Assembly (NCBI GenBank): GCA_002633005.1
Contig: NMRA01000097.1
Span: 915,931-979,930, forward strand
Reading direction: 5' to 3'
Length of the DNA stretch: 64,000 nucleotides
Source: Phoronis australis
Taxonomy: Eukaryota; Phoronida; Phoronidae
In this document: positions 1 through 11,700 of the stretch, in pieces
How the letters are laid out: every line of letters starts with the position of its first letter
How positions within the stretch are numbered: the stretch's first letter is position 1
Translations under genes and position numbers: made by a program
The notes under the pieces: generated by a model
What the model was told of the DNA's origin: nothing
The model's database searches: none
The model's input: only the letters and a program-made list of their open reading frames with translations

Positions 1-1179
1 TATATGTTATGAAGGAACAATAATTTGTTTGACAAATACATAGGGCCTACTAGAAACACTGATGCAAGAATACTAGACGCTCTATTTTCCAGGCGTCTAG
101 CACATTCTAGTGTTGCAACTAACCATATAGTTATAAACATGTGTAAGGATCTCGACATGAGAATTCATTTAAATTCTGAATGTCAATCGAAGTAAATCTA
201 CTTACTGTATTTGCAATTCTAATATGACAATCCTAAGCGAATGACAGCTCACATCATGACGAAAGAGGTCATTAGTTAGACTTGTACGTTATGTAAACGT
301 TCACATTAGCATGTGCCAGTCATTTCCACTCATTTGTCTAACGCAATTAGTACACTGGACACTTTTTGAGTTGCTTACGTCGTTTAAAGTTGGTAGATAG
401 GCACCTTGATACATAATGCAGCAGACTTCGTGTTTCAACTTTACATTCCTACCTTTGCAGGGAACAGCATGTCATATTCATATTCTTCCTCAAAAACAAA
501 AGTTAAATCAGCTACCAAATTTCGTTTTAAACTTAGCAGGTCTTAATTTTGACGGCCGGTGTCTCGGCTGTTCGAAGAAAAACTAAAATGTGTGAAGCAA
601 AATTCTCTTGGCAATATATCATAAAATTAGTACACAAAATTTTATGCGAATCGATTCACGCACTGAAAAGAAACATACGTTCAAAAGTGCCAAAAATGTC
701 TAAAATCAAAAGATCTGAAGCTGGCCGATAAACGTTTACCACTACATACAGATTGAAATCAACTGAAGACATCCCGAACAACTCGCATTTTTGGCGCGTA
801 TACAATGCGTCACGTTTAAAGATTTTCACGAGCAACAATGGGAAATATAGATATGTATAATTTTATACACCATGTGAATTTTGAATTTTTGAGAAAAAGT
901 CCACGAAAGTTGACCACTGCATTTACGTCGGCAACGCAACCAAAACATTTTATCCCATTTCACCGAATGAGGTTTTATCCAGTCTTTTCCAAATAAAACT
1001 CGTTAGGCATAGCGTGAATGTTGGTATACAGTTCATGCTATCAGAGGCATTAGCTAATGCATCATTTAGATTTGAAGAAGTCAATAATTTGTGTTTTAAA
1101 CTTGTTTTGTTATAATTCAGCTAAGTCTTACCACAATTATATCCAGTAAGTAGTTTTATTTCCATGCCAACTAAATCGT
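1..1179. other. 5' flank, no gene seen
   Basis: AT-rich DNA upstream of the convertase gene. I see no coding exon, RNA gene or clear mobile element; the short open frames around 549-838 lack codon structure or similarity to anything I know. Confidence 0.5.
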
Positions 1180-1228
1180 CGTTGTCACCTGCGCGAAAGA
1201 TCGGAGTCGCGCGCATTGTGGGAGTTCG

Positions 1229-1236
1229 TGACGTCA
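1229..1236. promoter_or_regulatory. Consensus CRE (TGACGTCA)
   Basis: A perfect 8-base palindromic CREB/ATF site, 333 bases upstream of the convertase ATG. The same octamer also occurs at 9225, 30840, 52598 and 55416, so its presence alone is weak evidence; its position in a presumed promoter is the reason to list it. Confidence 0.4.
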
Positions 1237-1417
1237 TGGTTTGGACTTGCAAATTGACTTGCTACCAGCATCGTTCCCGTTTTATTGGTCGTGTTCTATA
1301 TCGATATCATAGTCGCTGTATGTTTCGACAATACAGCTGTTTTGTTTTATCTTTTCACACGCTTAAATAATCCACGGTTCTCAATAGACAAGATTTCCCA
1401 TCTACACGACGCAAGGA

Positions 1418-1425
1418 TGACGTCC
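1418..1425 (+). promoter_or_regulatory. CRE-like half site (TGACGTCC)
   Basis: One mismatch from the CRE octamer, 144 bases upstream of the start codon and 182 bases downstream of the full CRE. A regulatory role is inference only. Confidence 0.25.
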
Positions 1426-1568
1426 GCATGATAACCAACGGAATTTTCGACTACACCTGGAAAAGTTTTCGGAATTTTTGAATTTGACTTTCGTTCTTAC
1501 CTGAATTTGGTGACTGACTATAAGGAAACGAGGAGGACGGAGATACATTCATTAGCTCTGGCGATAGT

Positions 1569-1736
1569 ATGATTGCCTCGTTTTTGTTGCTTCTAACATG
1601 TGGAAGTTTGTTCAACGTTTACGCGGACGAACATAATCACCGACACTATACCAATGAATTCGCTGTGGAGATCGAGGGAGGCAGCGTAGTAGCGGATGTG
1701 GTGGCCAGAGAACTCGGCTATAAAAACCAGGGTCAG
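1569..1736 (+). CDS. PC1-like convertase exon 1: signal peptide and start of prodomain
   Basis: Encodes residues 1-56. The ATG at 1569 opens a typical secretory signal: a hydrophobic run of Leu/Phe at residues 2-12 and a likely cleavage after Val-Tyr-Ala19. The prodomain begins with [11 protein letters not shown] and continues [12 protein letters not shown], the conserved first half of the kexin-family inhibitory prodomain. Donor gtaggt at 1737 follows CAG in phase 0. The open frame continues into the intron, but those residues do not resemble the family. No other upstream in-frame ATG fits a signal peptide better. Confidence 0.93.
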
Positions 1737-4700
1737 GTAGGTTGTATTTGGTCTTCCGTTAAATATGCCGACATAATGAAGAGATCCATCGAACTCTCCA
1801 CAACTAGGAGAACTCTCATGTACCACAGTTCGCTTATACATGCGCATGCTAGAAAACGTCTACAAATTATTCACTTCCATACCATATGGTACCACGCAAC
1901 GCATAAATAATCGCGCCACCTGGGTCCTTTGAAAATAATTCCTCATGTACAGCTACCACAGATCAAGAATTGTGTAATTTACACGGCTATCGGCAGATCG
2001 AACTTATGCGGCAGGGAGACAGTTGCCAACTTCAACCCCTCCCNAGCCCCCACCCATTCTTCTTCTCGCGCACTCCTTTGGAATTCAAATACCCGAGTAA
2101 AAACCAGCTCTTCATTCTCGGAATCGGTGACCAAATTACCCTGGATACCATCGACGACCACATGCCTTCACGTTATGTACAATAAGGAACTTGTACTGAT
2201 CACTGATCATTTTTTTTCAATGTACACTCCCACCGCAGCTGCAAGTTTCATATGAAAAACAATCTTAAGGTCTGATAAGTTTCGGTGAATATTTCAGCGA
2301 TACTATAAGGTTTCGATTTGAATTTTTCCCTGTTGATATTTTGTCATCACCTAGTCAATTGTCTTTATGCCATATGTCCTTACCCTGCGCCACGCTGAAC
2401 ACCACCCGTAGATCAGGCTTCTCGGCGGACACGATATGCGTGTGCATTCGGATTTTTTGACCGCAACGTTCCGCTTTTAAAGAATACAAATGATAACATT
2501 AAGCCCAAAAATCTAGAGTTTACATAAGCATAAGTTGGAGGAATTTTACAAGAACGTCAGTCGTCTGATTGTTTCAATATAAAATCTTTGCAAGGGATAA
2601 ATCAATGGAAGCTAGGACTCATAAAATAGGTGGTTGGCTTTATGAAGCCAGTGATGACCAAAGTACCATTATACGACCTGTAGTTTGACATTTTGCTTCG
2701 AGTTTCAGTTGTTAATAAGCGGCGGGTGCGCACGGGCACTGAGGCACACTACAAAACGATTGAAATTATACCGTAAAGATCTGTGTATGAATATAATCAT
2801 TCGTTCAATGGTGGACATTGATTCTCAAGTCAATCCACGAAGCCTACAGATTTGAAATTTTCTTGCGTCTTGCAATGAAGATGTTATAATTCTCTGGCGC
2901 CATAGATCAATAGAATTAGGAAAGTAAAGTGAAATATTTATAACTATAAATGCGTTAATAACATTATATCAAAACAGCTGTAACAGGTTTACTGATTCCG
3001 ACTGTACATCAATCTGTCCTAAACAATCAAACGGCGAGAATTTTACAGGTTACGCGAAACCCAGGCTGCAACTGAGAACTGTGCTTAAGTTCGATTCGTA
3101 TACAAATTTCCCCGGTGACATGTTTATCTACTACATTTGGTATCGAATTTTCACTGCAAAAGTTCAAATTAGTCCCATCCACTGTTTTCATGCGCACACT
3201 AATTGTAATCGATTCTACTTGAATACGAGCAGTAAACTTTTCACGCCAAAGGCAGTGCGTGCATTGATTGTACACCGTCGATGCTTGAATGGACAGACGA
3301 CAGTATCTGCATGTACACAGACTATTTGTTAAATCGGGTATAACACGTACGTACTCTCATTAACACAAAACGTTCTTTTATTTTGCATTTCCTAGAGTTT
3401 TTTATAATACTTCAGATGATCTTCAATCTCAGTGGGCTTTTCGTTAACTTTGAACGCGGACTTGGCAAATAAAAGCCGAATGAGCATAAAACGCTGTTAT
3501 TGCATTGTCTACGTTTTCGTGTTACATTTGCATTTCGCGGGCAAACACAAAGAATGCGTTTTAAACTTTGACTGTGTGTACTATCTGAAGGCGGTTACTA
3601 TTTCCAATCGGTGAGGTTAGATCAAATGGTTCGATTTCCACTACACTGAGAAGGCTGACCCCTGAACCAGCAGCTCAAACTTTACAGGGTGTCTCAAAAA
3701 ATACAGCCCATCATCGCAACAAACATTTAAATCACACAAGAAACTCCACCAAAGGTGACATTTTCGATAAGCTGGCCTCATGCCAATAACAAAAATAAAG
3801 ATTTGAAGATTCTAGTTTTAAAAACGCGACAACAGGAGCACATATTTCAAATGACTCGAAGTTTACTGCAGACACACCTGAAGTCAGTGACCAAAGTTGG
3901 CAATCATCTTGACTCATGCATGTCTTTCCTGATGGTACGAGTCGCTTTGGTGCTTGACACGCCACAGAATGCAAGGACATTAGGTTCGCATTTGATCAGA
4001 TTTTGGGGGTGAGATAGGCCTGCCTTGTTGCTGCAGTTTTGCTTTCCTTCTCTCGGAGTCTCTCATCTCTACCCACATGGTATGGAGACCTTGAGATTAA
4101 TTTCCCGCCCAATCGTACTATTTCTCTCTTCGTTTTTTTCTCTTTTGATGGGACTTGAAATTTGTGAGCAGCAAGTGAGTTTAACTTCTCGCAGTATATT
4201 TGTTGAAATTGAAACCAAATCTCTGCTTGTAAGGTTTTAAATAAGTAGCGACAAAGTTGTTTTCTTCTTCGTTGTCCAAGGCAATAAACTGTAAAAATCT
4301 CCTCTCTTTCAATGTGAAGAATCAATATTGGGATTAGTTAAGGCAGGTTGCATGTACTTTGAGACACCTAGTACTTATATTTTTCCATGAAATTGTGAAA
4401 CCTGTTCTCGTAAAACCTGGTAATAAGCAGCATTTGTATTATAAACAAACAATTGCAGTCGGACTGATGCACGTTTTACCAGACGTGCGCATGCACAGGC
4501 CGCTCGAGTGGCCCCATTGCACTGATGACTGCGAACCATTCTGATGCTTTATTAATATATAGATAAATCGCGGCTGAGCAGCTAGAGACCTGGCTCAAGG
4601 GTCTAACATTGTGCCCCTGTAGGACTCGAACTGACGAGAAATTATTGTGCAATATTGGAATTGAATCGTTTTAAAAGAACCCATGCACAATTAGAAAAAG

Positions 4701-7700
4701 GAATAATACGAAATTCGTGTTTCAGCACCTTACAGTTTCACTTCCTCTTTTCGACTTGAAAATGACTTTAAGTGACAGGGAGTCAATAGGAAATGGCGCT
4801 CTTGTTTGACTTCGCGGGTTCCACCGAGTCAACCGGCTATGACATCTGATTGGTTCTCTATGACGACTTCCGACTTACGAACCAATCAGATGTCTTAGCC
4901 GTTGACCAGGGGGAACTGGCAAAGTCAATCAAGCTGCACATTGTTCTTCCGAATAAAATGGTGCTCAATACACTGGTTGTAGAAAATGCGTGTAGGTAAT
5001 GGATGAGGACCAACCGTCAAGAAATAGAGTTTATCTCCGAACTCAGACTCGACTCATAATCAACTAAAAACTAAATCAATCACGCCGCCTGTTGCTAATA
5101 TAAATGTGTACGTTTACTCAATTTGTGCCACGCAATTAATCCAATTCCGAATACTAAGATACATTGTATAACCGTGGGCTCTAGAAGCTGAATGATCGTC
5201 CAGTCAGTTAAATTTGTTCTAATTAAATCAAGGCTCGTTATTTGAAAACAACATATGGAGCCAAACATTGTGTGATTTGAGTTTCTATTCACGATAAATT
5301 AACCATGACCTAAAACCAATCACAGCATTTCAAGTGTACAGCAGATCACGTGATCGTAGAACTGCAGTACTTCTCACCTTTAACAAAATCCATCCTTCTT
5401 TAACTTGACCAATCACTAAACAGCAGATTACAGGTTGTTCTCTATTCACTGCGTAGTGCTAATGAACCAACATTTCATCGTGTGAGTAAAAACAGGAAGA
5501 GACTCATTTACACGGAAGAGCTCTTAAAAACACAATACGACTATTTGAACATGTGACCATCCTGTCACCATCAAGGTTCTCAGTGAACGCTGAAACGTGT
5601 CCATTCCAAGCACGCGAAGAGCGCTTTAAACAGCATCGTTGTTCACAACAAAATTAACTTGTCAGTTTGCAAAGAGTAACTGTGACACTGTCGGCGAGAA
5701 AGATGACTTTCCGAGATTAGCCCAAGCACGCATTTAAACTCACAACCTAAGCTACTACAGATCAACGGTCTGCTCGCTGTCAGAGCAAAGCCCCGTTCAA
5801 AAACTGGAAGTGTATCACAGAAACACAGATGTTGTTATTGTTTTGTAGCTCTGGCCAAATTCAATATCTTCAAAATGTCCAACAACAAACCCCAAAAAGT
5901 GTTGTTTTGTTGTAAAAATGACAATATCCCTCTAACTCCCCTCTGACTTCACAGCACAATGAGCACACTGTTGTAATGAAGGAAGCTATCAATTTAATTC
6001 TAATGTGATAAAGTTCAAAATGTCTCCAATGAATTCCTAGTATCACTCAAAAGTCTAAAAACAACATTCTTGGAATCGATTTTTGTTTTCTGTGTACTTG
6101 GTGTATTTTCCAATTTATTTTGCGGCATCACGATACACAAAAAGGACCTGAAAGTTCTACCGTGGATATTACGCGTTAAACATCTCGATTTATACACTTT
6201 ATCTTTCTTCACATTTTTTAAAATGAAAGAAAAACATTTTAAATTCAAAAGAGTGTAATTTATAGTTTAAGTTAAAAATTCAAAATTTCGACTTCACACT
6301 CGAACGTATAGCGTTTATATTGGGGTCATCAAGTGCAAAGAAAGGTTCGACATTCATCGAGGTAAACCATGCTACACTCGAGCACAGAATAATACACAAT
6401 AATCTTGAGTTTGTACTAAAATAGAACAAAAATGTCAATAATAATTTCGAGAAAAAAATTTGTCCCAGGGTCTTGAGCTTAGAGTCCATGGTGTACTTCA
6501 AGTCGAGCTCAACCTATTTTGGTCATTTTCAGTGCGAACTCGAGGTAGGAATCTGTAATTTTATACTCGAGTATATCACGTTTTTTACTCAAAATAACGA
6601 GTTTTCGCTCGAGTCTGTAGCTCGAATCTAAGAGTCCTCTCTCGAGTCATTCGTCGCTCTCATCTCACACATACGTTTAAGTTAGATTTATACAAGTGGT
6701 TAATGTTTACAGATATGCCGGTGGTTACAAGCTTTCGTCTACACTGTATACAATTTCGAACTAAGTCGCAGACATCTGTCTCCATACAACTGACAGCGGC
6801 AAATCTGCTACCCGTATTCCGAAGATGTACGTACATGAATACTGGTGGAAATCAACCGTCCCTGATTATACAGTGCATGTAGATATCACATTAATAACAC
6901 GAAGCATGCAGCCCGTTTGACCACATTTCACAAGTCCGGTCGTACTTAAGACGGTCGTAGGCACGTCATTTCTAAGGCAACGCTGCATCTCATGTAAGAA
7001 TGAAATATGGTCTTAGCTCACATTTAACTTGAACGCAAGTCTTCATAAACCACGTCAATGAATCGTTTGGTAAATAAAAATTCACGGTACTAGTGTAATA
7101 GTTACTATCCGACTTACAAGCTTTAAAAATCGACTGCTAGGCCGAGGTCTAATCTAGAAACTCCAACTCCATATTACTTGGTGCCATTTTCTCTTGTCAC
7201 CCATGGGCACACCCAGCGGGGGGGTGGGCTCGGAGGCTCGAACGAGCCCCCCCCCCCACAGTTTGGCGAATTGGGAAAAAAAGGTCCGCCTCGGTGAAAC
7301 AAAACGTCGGATAAACGAAACAAAAGTCCACAAAATCCAGGGGAAGTCGGCGCTGATGCACAATTCGTGGGTCTGAACCTAGTAGCTCCGTTGGTTCTCG
7401 TTGGTTTTTTTCAGTAAAAAAATTCGAGCCCCCCCCCCTATATTTTAGGCTGGGTGAGCGCATGTCACGTCTACTTGAAATTTTGAGTTCAGACTAGAGC
7501 TTCAAAACTCGGAGTCCAAACTAGGATAAGACTTTCATCCACTGACGTAAACAGAATAAATTCATTCCTTGTTAAGTAAGACAGAAAATGTCAAAAATAG
7601 TTTGGAACGCGTGTACGAGTTCAGAGATTAGCCCCCCAGGCCTTAGATTACGGCAGTGCTGTAGTGGGGCGTAGGCGCACGTAGGCGCAGTCAACCACCG

Positions 7701-8714
7701 TTTGGCATTTCAACGTAGCGCCTACGCACCGTAAGCTACGTTATAGTGAGGCGTAAGCGCACGTAGGCGCAGCCAACCATCTTTTTACATTATGCACTGA
7801 GTCTCTTCCTTGCAGTACAGCTGAATGTGAACGAGGATTCAGCCTTCCTATATGTGTGGTTAGACCATTTTCTGCGGCATCCTAGATTCGCCACAGCAGA
7901 CTTGATGCAAATACCCACTCGTGAGTCAAAAATAGGCCTCATGTTTGTGAGGTTTTGCGAATTCAGTGCCCTTTTAAAATTCAGTGCTCAAGGTGATACG
8001 GTGGGCTTTGCGCGCCTACTTACCTCTAATTTTACCACTACAGCACTGGATTACGGTTTTTGCACATGAACCGCAAGTGTCATTTAAATTGAACCAAACG
8101 AATTTTCCAATTAGGTTGATAGTTAGACGCCTAATTTATTTTTCATAACCATATGAAATTACAGCTTCACGTTCAAACAGTTTACTCATACGCACTGCGT
8201 TATGCTGAATATAGAGGCGAACATGGCTAGAACACGTCAAAGCTCAAAGGAGTTGTCCATTTGCTGCTACGTATCAAAATATTAGAAACCAGCATGGTGA
8301 TGACCGGACTTAGTAGTCATATTATAGAACACGTCAAAGCTCAAAGGAGTTGTCCATTTGATGCTACGTATCAAAATATTAGAAACCAGCATGGTGATGA
8401 CCGGACTTAGTAGTCCTATTATAATTCGTGCCTTATCGATATTCTACGTCACCAGAGACTTTACGGAGGTGGAAACATCCAGGGCCGAGTTCGGTAATTG
8501 TCTCGCAGACAGAAAAAAAATAGCCAAAATCACGTACTCCCATTGAAAATACACGGCGATATCTCACGGAGTCTTGCGAGATCTTGCTTTTCTAGCCAGA
8601 CACTAGTGATAATGAACGCGGCCCAGTTTGCGTCCTTCGATTTATTACAACACATTTGGCCCCTGGATGGAGGAAATCACATTCTTTTGATATTTCATAT
8701 TGCTGAAGTTTTCC

Positions 8715-8770
<56 letters not shown>

Positions 8771-11700
8771 GGTGGTGGTGGCGTTTTTGTCACTGTTTGT
8801 TGTTGTTGTTTCTGCTGCTGTTTCTTGCAAAAATCTCACCATAATTCCGTGTTCAGGCTCATCGACCACCTTCACAACTCTCGTAGACTTTCATAGACTT
8901 TCTAATAACGCCTGTGTTCACAAACAGGCGCCTGCCAAACTAAGGTCCTAAAGGAAGACCTCGCCACCATCGACTGAAGATGGGAATGGTGGACTTCGCG
9001 CTCTTGCTGTTGATGCGTGTTTTTGCTACGCTGGTGCTTCTCGGCCAAGCCGGACACACTTAAAACTGGCATTAGAGGAGGCTCCCTGTTTCATACATCA
9101 ATTAACTCCATGGCTTTATCATGACTTAATTGTCTTACGAAAACCAGAACAAAGGGTTTCATCCTAAAACAAGAACCGGAACTATGTTTTACAAAGATGA
9201 TGCTTGAAGAGCGTCTCGGAACGATGACGTCAGAGGCCATGATGGCGGACTTCTTTTGGGCATTATCGTTAGTTGATGTTTCAATCAATTAAAATCAGCA
9301 AGTCGGGTTGGAAATTGAGTACCCCAGTTCTAGAGCCACACCATTACTGATGAGGTGTTTATTGTACTTAAACAGAGGATCGTCAGAGTATTGCCTCATC
9401 TGGCTGCTCAGTAATGTCACAACTTGCCCTGTGCTCAGGGTAGCGTACACCACGCAATATTGAGACAGTTTTAGGAAGGAGCATTTAGGAATGAGCACGT
9501 GGGACTGTGGTCACCATCTGGCTGTACTTCTTTGCAGCGAATGGCAAAGGGTTAGGGTGGTTACGTCTAGACTTCGTGAGATTGTCCTTCACAGTCTTCT
9601 GCGATCAGATGTGATGAAATCGTCTCCTCGTCCTCTCTATGCTACGTGATCAGTCCTCACATTTCTCGTTGGAAGTCTCTCATTCAATCTAAGCTGAAAA
9701 TATAAGTTAAGCTGACTTTAAATGCACAGTAGTTCAATTTGAAAACAATCTTTTCCCGCCACCTGCGGGGCTAGATTTTGTTGTTAAGGAAGACTTCACG
9801 CAGGGCCGGATCCAGAATTTTTAGTTAGGGGAGGGCAGGACAGTGTATTAACCAGGAATTTACCAGTCAGACATTCGCACCTCCTAACTGCCAAACGGAA
9901 TCTGGGAGAGTTTTGGGGGGCATGGCCCCCTTGGCCCCCACTAAACCCGCCACTGCCACGGGGGACAGACGGGCGCAGAAGCTCGAACAATATGCTACCA
10001 TGACATACTGATATTGGTCGTATGCTAAAACCTAAACCATTTTGCCATTTCTAGTGGTTGAATATTCCAACCGTATATATGTAGGTCATTACCAATTGAT
10101 AGGATTTTCGCCGTGAATCGAACAATATCAGGCAATTAATTTTCAATATGACAAGGTTTTGACATTGATGTCGGGAAATTTCTACACGACAAATAAACGA
10201 ATTAAGCCATCGGACTATTCCGATTGACAAAAAGCTACAACTTCACAACGGCAGTTTTTGCTTCACAGTGAGGGAGCCAACCAGTGGTAATTGAAACAAT
10301 TTTAAGCAGAACAAAATGGACATGAAACAGATGAAAACAACAAATGTACAAAAGAGTGGTTAGAAACAAACATTTTAATAATAATATCACAAACGATTTA
10401 ACAAAAAGAAGTAGAAATTGAAAACTGGTTGTGACTGTCACTGATGTCATTTTATCTGCTAAAGTATTACATGAATTTCAATTTCGCGAACGTTTTAATG
10501 TAAGGGAAACGATAAATTGCTATTTGCTTCATGAAAGTTCAAGTTTTTGATTGGTTTAAGTTTCAATCAAGCACAGAAGACAATGCAAATCTGCCCGTTT
10601 TTGGTGTAAGGACACGTCTTGTTTAGGCAGCTATATTTCCCCGTTAAGCTGACAAAAACGAATCTCTAAATAGGAATTTTACTGCCATCAAAACGGTCTC
10701 ATAATATCCCTGGTCATTATAAGAATTTATTTTCGTTACCAAGAAGAACATCGAATCATCAGAGACTCGAGAAGTCGCATCAGAATTTATTGGAGTTAGA
10801 CAACCCTAAAATTGCGAATTCGAAAATGGCGCATGTAAGCACTCGCCGTGAATTTGAGTTGCCGGCTAATTCGGCAACAATTCATGATCGGACGGTCGTA
10901 GTAATGTTTTAAGACCAATCTTTGGTCAAGAATTCACCATTGACAGTTATACAGGGGCGAAATGTCGCTTAATTATGTTTTGGACGATGATTCATTTTCC
11001 GTTTAACTGAGTCTAACAGCATTTTCATGCGAAATGGTGTCATTTGAACGAAGAAGCAACTCATTAAAATTGACTTGCCCAGTGAAAACAGCATCTAAAT
11101 AACGATGTGACAGGACTGAAAGCGTTTAGTATGCCGTGCACGCGACACAGTTTGATCATGTTCAATGGAATCCCGGCATAGACGCTGTAGATTCATTTCC
11201 GACGGATTCACACGTGCTCATTCATTCCGTAAGTAGTCAATAGTCATGATTGACTCACCAATCTAGGAGAGAAATTATCACACAAGTCTCTGATTAGTTC
11301 TCTTTATTTCCTCATGTTTGCAATTGTTTCAATATGAGCGTGTAAGAGGACAATTAACTCCAGACCGTTCGCGTTGCCTTGGGTAGGCTGAACGTGGAGT
11401 GTAGAACAATGAGTGACAAGCGCCGTCTAAAATGACGGGCTGAAGCTGACGGCGTCTTTAACGAGAAACGCTTCCTATTTTCGATGTTGCCTTCGCTAAA
11501 ATTTAATTCGGCTAGTAATTTTTTGAAGAACATTTCTCACGTTAACTTCGGTTTCCCTGGCGTCTACTTTCTCTCCGTGTAACAATAGAAAGTGACGTAA
11601 GACTCAGCGAAATACCCGTATTTTGGTTCAGCATTCATGTCCATTGAGCAAACACAGGTGACTGACACAGATCGTGTTCAAAAGAGTCGGGCATTGTGAT

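Larger units (their letters stand above)
1180..1568 (+). promoter_or_regulatory. Putative promoter / 5' UTR region of the PC1-like convertase gene
   Basis: This stretch directly precedes the start codon at 1569 and is richer in CpG than its surroundings (around 1190-1235). It holds a full palindromic CRE (TGACGTCA, 1229-1236), a CRE-like TGACGTCC (1418-1425) and an inverted CCAAT box (ATTGG near 1285). Mammalian PCSK1 promoters are known to use two CREs bound by CREB/ATF. No convincing TATA box is visible at a suitable distance. The transcription start and any upstream non-coding exon cannot be placed from sequence alone. Confidence 0.35.

Noticed and set aside
8498-8951. Frames with polyVal/polyGly and polyAsn/polyThr.
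   Set aside because: Translated microsatellite.
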